Source: Pontibaca salina (GTDB taxonomy: Bacteria; Pseudomonadota; Alphaproteobacteria; Rhodobacterales; Rhodobacteraceae). From it: a DNA stretch of 64,000 nucleotides. Below are positions 17,050 through 25,399 of the stretch, in pieces. The position numbers were made by a program, and so were the translations under genes. The stretch is from assembly GCF_016307205.1 (NCBI RefSeq), contig NZ_JAEIJD010000004.1:62001-126000 (forward strand), written 5' to 3'. The notes under the pieces were generated by a model, which saw only the letters and a list, made by a program, of their open reading frames with translations, did not search any database and was not told the DNA's origin. The first letter of the stretch is position 1, and every line of letters begins with the position of its first letter.

Positions 17050-17751
17050 ATGCGCGCAGGATCAGCACAATCGCACGAGGTTTATAACGCTCTTGACGAG
17101 GCCGAATTGGTTGCGCTGGCCCGCGCCGAAGACGAAGCTGCCGTACGCGCGCTGATCCAGCGTTGCAATCAGCGGCTGTTTCGGGTCGCGCGCGGTATCC
17201 TGCACGATGACGGCGACGCCGAGGATGCGGTGCAGGCCGCCTATGTGACCGGCTTCACCAAGCTGGATAGCTTCCGGGGCGAGGCTGCGTTTTTAACATG
17301 GATTACCCGGATCGTGATGAACGAGGCTTTTGGTCGCTTGCGACGACAGGCCAAGGTTGTCGAGCTTGCCGATTTTCGCGACGGCGCACCGCAGCTTCCC
17401 CAAGGAGACTTTCCCGGATCGATGTCACAACCAGAGAATCCCGAATCCGAATTGTACCGCGCCGAGGTGCGCAAATTTCTTGAACTGGCGATCGACACCC
17501 TGCCCGAGCCGTTTCGCCTGACTTATATGCTGCGCGACGTCGAGGAGATGACTACAGCCGAAGTCGCCGATTTGATGGGGGTAAAGGGGGTTACCGTCAA
17601 GACGCGGCTGTTTCGCGCGCGCCACATGTTGCGAGCCCATTTCGAGCAAAGTTTCGCGCAGGAGTTTTCGGCCATATTTCCGTTTGACGGGCGTCGCTGC
17701 GCGGGAATGGCGGATCGGGTTGTGGAGAGGCTCGCGGCTCTGCGAAGCTGA
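17050..17751 (+). CDS. ECF-family RNA polymerase sigma factor
   Basis: A 233-residue sigma factor with only regions 2 and 4. Region 2 spans LFRVARGILHDDGDAEDAVQ to TWITRIVMNEAFGRLRR, and region 4 has LPEPFRLTYMLRDVEEM and AEVADLMGVKGVTVKTRLFRAR, the -35-reading helix-turn-helix. About 35 residues follow region 4 (FPFDGRRCAGMADRVVERL), longer than a minimal ECF, with one Cys. I chose the ATG at 17050 (GGGTGGA 5 nt upstream); a GTG at 17041 is possible. No anti-sigma gene lies on either side: an intergenic stretch and convergent alkB follow. It probably drives the promoter at 16020. Confidence 0.88.
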   Translation: MRAGSAQSHEVYNALDEAELVALARAEDEAAVRALIQRCNQRLFRVARGILHDDGDAEDAVQAAYVTGFTKLDSFRGEAAFLTWITRIVMNEAFGRLRRQAKVVELADFRDGAPQLPQGDFPGSMSQPENPESELYRAEVRKFLELAIDTLPEPFRLTYMLRDVEEMTTAEVADLMGVKGVTVKTRLFRARHMLRAHFEQSFAQEFSAIFPFDGRRCAGMADRVVERLAALRS

Positions 17752-18057
17752 TCGGATCAGGCGCGTTAGGCGATTGCCCTATATCGGCAGTCGACAACTG
17801 GCGCGAAAAGCGTCTGGTCCGAAACAGCGCAGATAAATGCTTGGATCATATATGAAAATTGCGGCGCACCGGGAGCCGCATGTAACCGACCGGCGGCGAT
17901 GTGCGGCCCGACGGTGCGCTACCTGAAATACCCGGAGCTGCCCCCGATTGCAGGGTGAACTGAACCGCCAGCGGCCCCAGATTGACGGATAGGCTGGGCG
18001 CCAGCGCCTGTGCAAAGCTGGTGCCGAAACCCTATGTGAACTCCGGCCCCTGGAGCG
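17752..18057 (-). other. Intergenic interval with a possible gene remnant
   Basis: This 306-nt gap separates the convergent sigma and alkB genes. On the minus strand a frame is open from 18031 to a stop at 17846; its translation begins GFGTSFAQALAPSLSVNLGP and has no start codon. Read back through one TAG (18032-18034), the same frame continues to the end of alkB as VTLQGPEFT. The composition looks like protein, possibly a degraded outer-membrane or repeat protein, but I recognise no family. No terminator with a T-run was found. Confidence 0.25.
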
Positions 18058-19188
18058 TCACTTCGGCATCGGATTGGTTGCCTTGTTATAGGCTTTCCAA
18101 TCGGTGATTTCGGGGTAAAACGCCTTTCGCCAGTGCCGCACGCGCGGGTTCATCATGCGGCGCCAGAGCGGCGGTACCATTGCTGCTGCTGCCATCAACG
18201 GATAGCCATGGGGCAATTGTGGTGCAGATGCCTCGTCATGGTTTTGCAGCAGGGGAAAGCGCCGGTTAGGTCTATAATGATGGTCGGAATGGCGCTGCAG
18301 ATTGATCAAAAGCCAGCCCGATGCCTTATGTGCCGCGTTCCAGGAATGGCGGGGCAGGACATGCTCATAGCGCCCGTCGCCCAGATATTTGCGCGTGAGG
18401 CCGTAATGTTCGACGTAATTGACCAGTTCCAACTGCCAGATCGCGACCCCGGCCTGTATCAGAAGCAGGCCCAGACCAACCCAGCCGCCGAGCGCAAGGG
18501 CAAGCAGCAACATCACGCCCTGCAATATCCAATACCGCCAGAACGGATTGCGGGGATGTGTCCAATGCAGCCCTTTGCGGGTCAGCATGTCACGTTCCGC
18601 CCGAAAGGCCGAGATCAGCGCTTGCCGCAGTACGCGCGGATAAAAGCGGTGGAACCCTTCATTATAGCGCGCCGTGACCGCATCGCGCGGCGTGCCCACA
18701 TGGCGGTGATGCACCAGCAGGTGTTCCGAACGGAAATGCGAATACAGCACCATTGCCAATAGCAGATCGGCCATACCACGCTCAAGCCGGCTTTTCTGAT
18801 GCATCAATTCGTGACTGTAATTGATCCCGATGGTGCCGGTCAGCACGCCGACGCCAAAGAACAGCGCGATCTTTTCCCAGCTGGTCAGGTGGCCGGTGTG
18901 GGTTACGTACCAGATCAGCCCGAACAGTGTCAGAAATTGCGCGAGGCCCCAGAACATCGTCAGCGCGATATACCATGTCAGGTCGTCTTCCGGCGTTTCG
19001 GGGTCGGCATTGCTCAGGTTCAGCCCAATCAAGCCGTCCAGCGCCGCAAATAAATACCATGCTGCCAGTGGCGGCAACAACAGGGTCCAGCCGCCATGGA
19101 TGGCGGCGATCCAGACCAGCGGCAACAGCAGAAAGCTCAGCCAGAAGGGCAGGGCATTGCGCCAATTGATGAGCGTTTTATGGGCCAT
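18058..19188 (-). CDS. alkB: Alkane 1-monooxygenase (AlkB-type membrane di-iron hydroxylase)
   Basis: This 376-residue integral membrane enzyme should hydroxylate the terminal methyl of medium-chain alkanes, using rubredoxin electrons. The histidine boxes of the membrane fatty-acid-desaturase superfamily are present: HELMH (126-130), EHLLVHHRHVGTP (about 155-167), the AlkB-specific NYVEHYGL and QRHSDHHYRP near residue 310. Hydrophobic segments cover residues 14-55 and 70-120 and a pair near 225-255. No rubredoxin gene is next to it. It starts 8 nt after the mutY stop, so the two are probably cotranscribed, a common pairing only if mere proximity counts. Confidence 0.9.
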   Translation of the reverse strand: MAHKTLINWRNALPFWLSFLLLPLVWIAAIHGGWTLLLPPLAAWYLFAALDGLIGLNLSNADPETPEDDLTWYIALTMFWGLAQFLTLFGLIWYVTHTGHLTSWEKIALFFGVGVLTGTIGINYSHELMHQKSRLERGMADLLLAMVLYSHFRSEHLLVHHRHVGTPRDAVTARYNEGFHRFYPRVLRQALISAFRAERDMLTRKGLHWTHPRNPFWRYWILQGVMLLLALALGGWVGLGLLLIQAGVAIWQLELVNYVEHYGLTRKYLGDGRYEHVLPRHSWNAAHKASGWLLINLQRHSDHHYRPNRRFPLLQNHDEASAPQLPHGYPLMAAAAMVPPLWRRMMNPRVRHWRKAFYPEITDWKAYNKATNPMPK

Positions 19189-19196
19189 CGCGATCT

Positions 19197-20261
19197 TTAT
19201 TCGACACCGGCAGCCATTGTCGACTGTGCCAGATCATAGGCCTTACGCATCACAGTGGGCAGATCTGAGGGGCGAAATTCCTCGCGTGTCAGAAAAAACC
19301 CGGTCTGCGGGTTTCGAGCGGCAGAAACCGTTGCGGTCTTTACCGTCAGGATCAGGTGGAAATGGGTGAAGGTATGGCGCACTTCCGCGGGCAGAACTTG
19401 CCAATCCGCTTTGATCGGTGCTGCCTTCTGGGCAGTCTCGCCCCATTGCGATCCGGGCCAGCCCAGCATGCCCCCCAGCAAGCCGCTGTCCGGACGGCGC
19501 TCAAGCAGCCAGGCACCGTCATCGCGTTGCAGCAGATAAACGATGCCGCGCCGTGTCGGTTTGGGTGCTTTGGGGGTTTTCTTGGGCAATTCAGCAGCCG
19601 TACCGGTCTGGCGCGCCCTACAGCGGCTGTGCAGGGGGCAGCGGTTGCAGGACGGGGCGCGAGGCGTGCAGATGGTCGCGCCCAGATCCATCACCGCCTG
19701 GGCATAATCGCCGGGCCGGTTTTGCGGGGTCAGGGCGGCGGCATGGGCTTTCAATTCGGGCTTGGCGGTGGGCAGCGGGCTGTGCACGTCGAATAGCCGG
19801 GCCATCACGCGTTCGACATTGCCGTCCATCACGGTTTCCGGCAGATCGAACGCAATCGCGGAAATTGCCGCTGCGGTATAGGGGCCGATCCCCGGCAAAG
19901 CCAAAAGCGCGTCGTGATTTGTCGGAAATTGCCCGCCAAATTCGCTGGCGATGATCCGCGCGCATTTCAGCAGGTTGCGCGCCCGTGCGTAGTATCCAAG
20001 CCCGGCCCATTCCCCCATAACATCACCATCGGGCGCGGCGGCCAAAGCTTGCACATCCGGCCAAAGCGCGGTGAAACGATGGAAATAATCGCGCACCGCG
20101 GCCACGGTCGTTTGCTGCAGCATGATTTCGGACAGCCAAACGCGATACGGGTCGGGGTGCTGTCCGGCTGAGCGCCTTGCCGGGCTGACCCGCCAAGGCA
20201 GATCGCGTGCATGGGTATCGTACCACGCCAGCAAAGTCTCGCTAATCTTGCCGTCACGCAT
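19197..20261 (-). CDS. mutY: A/G-specific adenine DNA glycosylase
   Basis: MutY removes adenine mispaired with 8-oxoguanine. The 354-residue protein has the HhH-GPD domain: LSEIMLQQTTV (about 43-53), the hairpin LPGIGPYTAAAI and the catalytic Asp in VMDGNVERV. The [4Fe-4S] cluster cysteines CTPRAPSCNRCPLHSRC (C-x6-C-x2-C-x5-C) sit near residues 190-206. The C-terminal third is the Nudix-like 8-oxoG recognition domain (RRGIVYLLQRDDGAWLLERR; FTHFHL). It is divergent from the DUF721 gene, with the two starts about 80 nt apart. Confidence 0.95.
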   Translation of the reverse strand: MRDGKISETLLAWYDTHARDLPWRVSPARRSAGQHPDPYRVWLSEIMLQQTTVAAVRDYFHRFTALWPDVQALAAAPDGDVMGEWAGLGYYARARNLLKCARIIASEFGGQFPTNHDALLALPGIGPYTAAAISAIAFDLPETVMDGNVERVMARLFDVHSPLPTAKPELKAHAAALTPQNRPGDYAQAVMDLGATICTPRAPSCNRCPLHSRCRARQTGTAAELPKKTPKAPKPTRRGIVYLLQRDDGAWLLERRPDSGLLGGMLGWPGSQWGETAQKAAPIKADWQVLPAEVRHTFTHFHLILTVKTATVSAARNPQTGFFLTREEFRPSDLPTVMRKAYDLAQSTMAAGVE

Positions 20262-20343
20262 TGTTTATGCCTTTACCGTGGGTTTCACTGGCACCTGCCA
20301 ATTTGGTCATTACAATAGCCTTACGAAACGGGGAAATCACCAG

Positions 20344-20850
20344 ATGTCGCGACGGAAATCTTCCACCCGCGGGTTTAAACGTACCGCAAGCGTGCTAAGC
20401 GAGCAGATCCGCCGTGTGGGTGAAAGCCGTGGTTTCGCAGTGTCGCGGCTGTTAACTCACTGGGCCGAAATTGCCGGGGCCAACATGGCTGAAATCGCGC
20501 GACCAGTCAAAATCACCTATGGACGGGGTGGCTTTGGGGCAACGCTGACCGTGCTTACCACCGGCCCGCATGCACCCATGCTGGAGATGCAAAAGGAACA
20601 GCTGCGCAAAAAGGTCAACGGAGTGTATGGCTATAACGCGATTAGCCGCGTGCGTATCACCCAGACTGCGCCGACCGGTTTTGCCGAAGGGCAAGCCTTA
20701 TTTGCGCCAGCGCCGCCCGCGCCGACGCCGCCGCCTGACCCAGAAATCCTGAAACAGGCAAAGCAACGCGCGCATGCGGTGCAAAACGACGATCTTCGCG
20801 CGGCCCTCGAGCGTCTGGGGCGCAACGTATTATCCAAAAGCAAACTTTGA
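20344..20850 (+). CDS. DUF721 / DciA-like protein
   Basis: This 168-residue protein has the N-terminal DUF721 domain: SEQIRRVGESRGFAVSRLLTHWAEIAG and then a beta-rich KITYGRGGFGATLTVLTTGPHAPMLEM. DciA proteins of this family help load the replicative helicase DnaB in bacteria without DnaC; whether this copy does so is inferred from the family. The C-terminus is Pro-rich (APAPPAPTPPPDPE) with a charged tail. The ATG at 20344 has GGGGAAA about 8 nt upstream. The DsbA-like gene follows 13 nt later. Confidence 0.82.
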   Translation: MSRRKSSTRGFKRTASVLSEQIRRVGESRGFAVSRLLTHWAEIAGANMAEIARPVKITYGRGGFGATLTVLTTGPHAPMLEMQKEQLRKKVNGVYGYNAISRVRITQTAPTGFAEGQALFAPAPPAPTPPPDPEILKQAKQRAHAVQNDDLRAALERLGRNVLSKSKL

Positions 20851-20863
20851 GAAAGGGGCAGAA

Positions 20864-21532
20864 ATGACCCGAATGACCGTATTGATCGGAGCCGTGGCTG
20901 CGCTTGCGCTGGGCGCATATCTGACTATGACATCGCAAAACCCGCCAAAAGCAGGGAACGCCCTGATCAGCGCCGCACAGGCGCAGGGTGTCGCCGAGGT
21001 GGACATTTCGACGATTCAGGAAATGACCTTGGGGGCCGAGGACGCTCCGGTCGAGATCATCGAGTATTCCTCGTATACTTGTCCGCATTGCGCCAATTTC
21101 CATCAAGATACGTTCCAGAAGATCAAGAAGAATTACATCGACACCGGCAAGGTCAGATGGACCTACCGCGAGGTCTATTTCGACCGCTTCGGTCTGTGGG
21201 CATCGCTGGTTGCGCGCTGCGGCGGTGAGGAGCGGTTCTTTGGCATTTCTGATCTGATCTTCAAGGGCCAGGAAAATTGGACCCGTGCCGGCGAACCTGA
21301 CGCCATTGTGGACGAGTTGCGCAAGATCGGCCGTCTTGCCGGTATGGAAAGCGACCAGATCGAAGCCTGCCTTCAAGACGGTGAAAAGGCGCAGACCCTT
21401 GTGGCGTGGTTCCAGAAAAACGCTGAAGCCGACAAGATCGAATCGACCCCCAGTTTCGTCGTGAATGGCAGCAAAGTGTCCAACCAAACCTATGCGGACT
21501 TTTCCGCGTTAATCGACGCCGCACTTGAATAG
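20864..21532 (+). CDS. DsbA-like thiol:disulfide oxidoreductase (DsbA/BdbD, thioredoxin fold)
   Basis: A 222-residue exported thioredoxin-fold protein. The N-terminus MTRMTVLIGAVAALALGAYL is a signal peptide or membrane anchor. The active site is CPHC within YSSYTCPHCANFH (residues about 68-80), and the cis-Pro loop is in STPSFVVNG near residue 197. An alpha-helical insertion lies between, as in DsbA. It should oxidise cysteines of periplasmic proteins. AAAGGGG precedes the ATG at 20864. In related genomes smc often follows this pair, but here yebC comes next. Confidence 0.85.
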   Translation: MTRMTVLIGAVAALALGAYLTMTSQNPPKAGNALISAAQAQGVAEVDISTIQEMTLGAEDAPVEIIEYSSYTCPHCANFHQDTFQKIKKNYIDTGKVRWTYREVYFDRFGLWASLVARCGGEERFFGISDLIFKGQENWTRAGEPDAIVDELRKIGRLAGMESDQIEACLQDGEKAQTLVAWFQKNAEADKIESTPSFVVNGSKVSNQTYADFSALIDAALE

Positions 21533-21541
21533 TATTTGCCG

Positions 21542-21573
21542 TCGGTTCGGTGATCCTGGGATTGCCGAACCGA
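21542..21573 (+). terminator. Inverted repeat after the dsbA-like gene (possible terminator)
   Basis: TCGGTTCGG (21542-21550) and CCGAACCGA (21565-21573) form a perfect 9-bp stem with a 14-nt loop, 10 nt after the stop of the dsbA-like gene. No T-run follows, so termination is uncertain. Confidence 0.4.
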
Positions 21574-21706
21574 TCCCTAACGTTGGGCTCGATCACTTGC
21601 CGAGAAGCAAGCGCTGAAAGCCACTGCGCAGGGGCGGATATCTTGAACCAGGGTGACGGTCGGGGTTATATGATCGTCACCCACACAAGCAGGACAAGGA
21701 ACCAAA

Positions 21707-22447
21707 ATGGCCGGCCATTCCAAATGGGCAAATATTCAGCACCGCAAAGGGCGCCAGGATGCTGTGCGCTCCAAGCTTTTTGCGAAGCTGGGCAAAGAGA
21801 TCACCGTTGCGGCCAAAATGGGCGATCCAGACCCTGACAAGAACCCGCGCCTGCGTCTGGCGGTAAAAGAAGCCAGATCGAATTCGGTTCCCAAGGATGT
21901 CATCGACCGTGCGATCAAACGGTCTCAGGCCGGTGAGGGCGATGATTACGAAGAAATCCGCTATGAGGGATATGGCCCGAATGGTGTCGCGATCATTGTC
22001 GAGGCGATGACCGATAACCGCAATCGCACCGCCAGCAACGTGCGCTCTACCTTCACCAAATATGGCGGAAATCTGGGCGAGACCGGCAGCGTCGGCTTCA
22101 TGTTCGATCGCAAGGGCGAAATCGTCTATCCAGCCGAGGTCGGCGATGGCGATACTGTCTTGATGGCGGCAATCGAAGCCGGCGCCGAGGATGTCGAAAG
22201 CTCCGAGGATGGGCATATGATCTGGTGCGTCGACACCGATCTGAATGATGTTTCCAATGCGCTTGAGACCGAACTGGGCGAAAGCGAGGCGACCCGTCTG
22301 GTGTGGAAACCCACCACCACGACCGAGATGGATCTTGAGGCGATGGAAAAGCTGATGAAGCTGATCGAGGCGCTTGAGGATGACGACGACGTGCAGCGCG
22401 TCACCACCAATTTCGAAGCCTCGGACGAGGTTCTGGATCAGCTGTAA
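21707..22447 (+). CDS. YebC/PmpR/TACO1-family protein
   Basis: A 246-residue soluble protein matching YebC along its whole length: [19 protein letters not shown] at the start, then [36 protein letters not shown], the acidic [19 protein letters not shown] and the C-terminal [15 protein letters not shown]. The family was first described as transcriptional regulators; more recent work links it to ribosome stalling relief at proline stretches, as for mitochondrial TACO1. The start is clear because MAGHSKW is the universal N-terminus. It is monocistronic in appearance, with gaps on both sides. Confidence 0.93.
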   Translation: MAGHSKWANIQHRKGRQDAVRSKLFAKLGKEITVAAKMGDPDPDKNPRLRLAVKEARSNSVPKDVIDRAIKRSQAGEGDDYEEIRYEGYGPNGVAIIVEAMTDNRNRTASNVRSTFTKYGGNLGETGSVGFMFDRKGEIVYPAEVGDGDTVLMAAIEAGAEDVESSEDGHMIWCVDTDLNDVSNALETELGESEATRLVWKPTTTTEMDLEAMEKLMKLIEALEDDDDVQRVTTNFEASDEVLDQL

Positions 22448-22577
22448 CGGGCTGTAGCCCCTTAGCAAAATCACAATATCGGCAGTTGAGTCACTGATCA
22501 CTGCCTGCGGCACGATCGTGGCTGGCGACGGGGACATTGATGCCACCCGTTTTTGGTCAATTCCGCCCGGAGGCGTC

Positions 22578-23177
22578 ATGAGTTCGGCTTTCCTGCCCGG
22601 TTTCGCGCTTGGATTCAGTCTGATTCTGGCGATTGGCGCGCAGAACGCTTTTGTGTTGCGGCAAGGCTTGCGGCGCGATCATGTTTTTGCCGTCTGTCTG
22701 GCCTGCGCGCTGTCGGATGCGCTATTGATTGCCGCCGGGGTCGCGGGGTTTGGGGCGCTGGCGCGGGCGGTGCCCTGGCTGGAGCCGGTGATGCGCTATG
22801 GTGGTGCCGCGTTCCTGCTCTGGTATGGCGCGTTGAACCTGCGCAATGCGTGGCGCGGCGGTGAAGCCTTGCGGGCCGAAGACGGGCGTGGGCGCGGATT
22901 GTGGCGCACCTTGGGCGTCGTTCTGGCGCTGACCTGGCTGAACCCGCATGTTTATCTCGACACGGTGGTTTTGCTGGGGTCGGTCTCGGCGCAATATGAT
23001 GACCGGCTAGGGTTTGTATTGGGCGCGACCTGCGCCAGTTTCGTGTTTTTCTTCAGTCTTGGCTATGGCGCGCGGCTGCTGGCCCCGCTGTTCGCGCGGC
23101 CCCGTGCATGGCAGGTGCTTGACTTGTTGATCGCATTGGTGATGTGGCCCATCGCGGCACGGTTGCTGACCATGTAA
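22578..23177 (+). CDS. LysE/ArgO-family amino acid exporter
   Basis: A 199-residue membrane protein with about five or six hydrophobic segments. The N-terminal FALGFSLILAIGAQNAFVLRQ is the LysE/ArgO signature (GAQNAFVLRQG), and LTWLNPHVYLDTVVLLGS is the second conserved element. The close match of these motifs points to the arginine/lysine branch (ArgO) rather than RhtB. The ATG at 22578 has GGAGG 5 nt upstream. It ends just before the betI operator; no LysG/ArgP-type regulator is adjacent. Confidence 0.87.
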   Translation: MSSAFLPGFALGFSLILAIGAQNAFVLRQGLRRDHVFAVCLACALSDALLIAAGVAGFGALARAVPWLEPVMRYGGAAFLLWYGALNLRNAWRGGEALRAEDGRGRGLWRTLGVVLALTWLNPHVYLDTVVLLGSVSAQYDDRLGFVLGATCASFVFFFSLGYGARLLAPLFARPRAWQVLDLLIALVMWPIAARLLTM

Positions 23178-23186
23178 TCAACGTTG

Positions 23187-23216
23187 ATTGACTGGTCAGT
23201 CAATGCGCTCTAGGGT
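23187..23216 (+). promoter_or_regulatory. BetI operator overlapping the bet promoter
   Basis: ATTGACTG (23187-23194) and CAGTCAAT (23197-23204) are perfect arms around a GT centre, the size a TetR-type dimer binds. TTGACT (23188-23193) inside it, a 17-nt spacer and TAGGGT (23211-23216) make a sigma-70-like promoter, so a bound repressor would block RNA polymerase. The start of betI is 28 nt downstream. Confidence 0.7.
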
Positions 23217-23243
23217 GATCCGCAATTGCCGTGGAGGCCTGAA

Positions 23244-23813
23244 ATGGCGAAAGTCAGAGCGGAACCAATGCGTCGCGAGGCACTGGTCAAGGCGACCATC
23301 GCCGAGATTGGTGAGTCCGGCTCGTTGGATGTGACCGTTTCACAAATTGCCCGCCGTGCCGGCATGTCGAGCGCGCTGGCGCACCACTATTTTGGTGGTA
23401 AGGATCAGATTTTCCTCGCCGCCATGCGCCGCATCCTGTCGGATTTCGGTGCCGAAGTGCGTGCCGAATTGGCCCGCGCCGCCCCGCAGAACCGTGCCTC
23501 CGCGATCATCCGGGCCTCTTTCGCGCCGGTCTGCTTCACCCCCGAGACGATCAGCGCTTGGATGAGCTTTTATGTGATGGCGCAGAAGAACGATCAGGCC
23601 CTGCGCTTGTGGCGGATCTATCAGCACCGCATCCGCAGCAACCTGACCCATGCGCTGCGCCCGCTCTGCGCCGACCCTGAGGGCGCGGCCCGAACCCTCG
23701 CCGCGCTGATCGACGGGCTTTATATCCGCGCCGCGCTGAACCACCCAGACACGCCGCAAATGGCGGTGGATCACGCGCTGCGCGTGCTCGATATGCTGAG
23801 GGAGGCAACATGA
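23244..23813 (+). CDS. betI: BetI, TetR-family choline-responsive repressor
   Basis: A 189-residue TetR-family regulator. The DNA-binding helix-turn-helix is VTVSQIARRAGMSSALAHHYFGGKDQIFLAAMR (residues about 30-62, given here as two halves joined), the SxxLAHHYFGGKD form typical of BetI. The ligand-binding half has the BetI-like AWMSFYVMAQKN and LWRIYQHRIRSNL. In relatives it represses bet genes until choline binds. The ATG at 23244 has GGAGG 7 nt upstream. A palindromic operator lies directly ahead, and it overlaps betC by 4 nt. Confidence 0.92.
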   Translation: MAKVRAEPMRREALVKATIAEIGESGSLDVTVSQIARRAGMSSALAHHYFGGKDQIFLAAMRRILSDFGAEVRAELARAAPQNRASAIIRASFAPVCFTPETISAWMSFYVMAQKNDQALRLWRIYQHRIRSNLTHALRPLCADPEGAARTLAALIDGLYIRAALNHPDTPQMAVDHALRVLDMLREAT

Positions 23814-25318
23814 CCGCACCCAACATCCTGATCCTGATGGTGGACCAGTTGAACGGTACGCTGTTTCCCGACGGTCCCGCCGATTGGCTACATACGCCGA
23901 ACCTGCGCGCTCTGGCGGATCGCAGCACGCGGTTCACCAACGCCTATACCGCCAGTCCGCTTTGTGCGCCGGGGCGGGCCAGCTTCATGTCCGGGCAACT
24001 GCCCTCGCGCACCGGCGTCTATGACAACGCGGCCGAGTTTCGCAGCGACATCCCGACCTATGCCCACCATCTGCGCCGCGCCGGCTATTACACCTGTCTC
24101 AGCGGCAAAATGCATTTCGTCGGTCCCGACCAATTGCACGGGTTCGAGGACCGGCTGACCACCGATATCTACCCCGCCGATTTCGGCTGGACCCCGGATT
24201 ATCGCAAACCGGGGCAGCGTATCGACTGGTGGTATCACAACCTTGGCTCGGTCACCGGGGCCGGGGTCGCCGAGATCACCAACCAGATGGAATATGATGA
24301 CGAGGTCGCTTATCACGCCCGCGCCAAGCTTTACGATCTGGCGCGTGGCCACGATCCGCGCCCGTGGTGCCTGACGGTCAGCTTCACCCATCCGCATGAT
24401 CCCTATGTGGCACGGCGCAAATATTGGGATCTCTATGCAGATTGCGCCCATCTCGCGCCGGGGGTGTCGGCGATCCCCTATGATGATCAGGACAGCCATT
24501 CCAAACGCCTGTTCGACGCGAATGATTGGCGCAGCTATGATATAACCGACACCGATATCGCCCGCGCGCGCCAAGCCTATTTCGCCAATATCACCTATCT
24601 GGACGACAAGGTCGGTGAAATCCTCCAGGTGCTCGACGACACGCGGCAGGAGGCGATCGTGGTCTTCCTCTCTGATCACGGTGACATGTTGGGCGAGCGC
24701 GGGCTGTGGTTCAAGATGTCCTTCTTCGAGGGCTCGGCGCGGGTGCCGCTGATGATCAGCGCGCGCGATCTGCCCGCTTGCCGTATTGATAGGCCTGTAT
24801 CCACGTTGGACGTCACGCCGACATTGGCCGCGTTGGCGGGTATCGACCTGACCGAAATCGCACTTTGGACCGATGGGCAGGATCTGACCCCGTTGGCCCA
24901 TGGCGATTCCCGCAGCGAACCGGTGGCGATGGAATACGCCGCCGAAGGCTCGGATGCGCCGCTGATCTGCCTGCGCGACGGGCGCTGGAAATATATCCGC
25001 TGCGCGCTGGACCCCGACCAGCTTTTTGATCTGGCATCCGACCCGGATGAATTGAGCAATCTGGCCAGCGAGCCCGCCCATGCCGGTACACTTGCCACAT
25101 TGCGTGCCATGGCCGAGCGGCGCTGGGATTTGGCGCGCTTCGATGCCGATATACGCGCCAGTCAGGCGCGGCGTCTTGTGGTCTACGATTCGTTGCGCAA
25201 GGGCGGGTATTACCCGTGGGATTACCAGCCCCTGCAAAAGGCGTCCGAGCGTTACATGCGCAACCATATGGACCTGAACATTCTTGAAACCGCACAACGT
25301 TTCCCAAGAGGAGAATAG
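23810..25318 (+). CDS. betC: Choline-sulfatase
   Basis: BetC hydrolyses choline-O-sulfate to choline and sulfate. The 502-residue sulfatase has the N-terminal metal site [12 protein letters not shown], the formylglycine motif C-x-P-x-R as LCAPGRAS (Cys 52, to be oxidised by a formylglycine-generating enzyme encoded elsewhere), and [15 protein letters not shown] with the family's active-site Lys and His. [15 protein letters not shown] carries the later metal ligands. The YPWDYQP C-terminus is typical of choline-sulfatases. It overlaps betI by 4 nt. Confidence 0.94.
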   Translation: MTAPNILILMVDQLNGTLFPDGPADWLHTPNLRALADRSTRFTNAYTASPLCAPGRASFMSGQLPSRTGVYDNAAEFRSDIPTYAHHLRRAGYYTCLSGKMHFVGPDQLHGFEDRLTTDIYPADFGWTPDYRKPGQRIDWWYHNLGSVTGAGVAEITNQMEYDDEVAYHARAKLYDLARGHDPRPWCLTVSFTHPHDPYVARRKYWDLYADCAHLAPGVSAIPYDDQDSHSKRLFDANDWRSYDITDTDIARARQAYFANITYLDDKVGEILQVLDDTRQEAIVVFLSDHGDMLGERGLWFKMSFFEGSARVPLMISARDLPACRIDRPVSTLDVTPTLAALAGIDLTEIALWTDGQDLTPLAHGDSRSEPVAMEYAAEGSDAPLICLRDGRWKYIRCALDPDQLFDLASDPDELSNLASEPAHAGTLATLRAMAERRWDLARFDADIRASQARRLVVYDSLRKGGYYPWDYQPLQKASERYMRNHMDLNILETAQRFPRGE

Positions 25319-25399
25319 ATGCTTCTTCTTGCTGTAAATATCCCCGCCGGAGGCATGAAAATTCTGATGGACCTTCACCAATCCGGGGCGACGCTATGA
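25319..25399 (+). CDS. Candidate 26-residue small ORF between betC and betA
   Basis: An ATG directly after the betC stop opens a 26-codon frame whose TGA overlaps the betA ATG (ATGA). AGAGGAG lies about 5 nt upstream, a near-ideal ribosome site; betA itself has only GGGGCG. The peptide begins [14 protein letters not shown] and is hydrophobic at the front. It may couple betA translation to betC. Caution: the minus strand of this stretch (CCTCCGGCGGGGATATTT, then GCAAGAAGAAG) resembles a dispersed intergenic element I recall from Rhodobacteraceae genomes, so the frame may be accidental. Confidence 0.35.
   Translation: MLLLAVNIPAGGMKILMDLHQSGATL

Noticed and set aside
21677-22579. 300-codon minus-strand frame over yebC
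   Set aside because: yebC on the plus strand is certain by sequence; the antisense frame has no family character.
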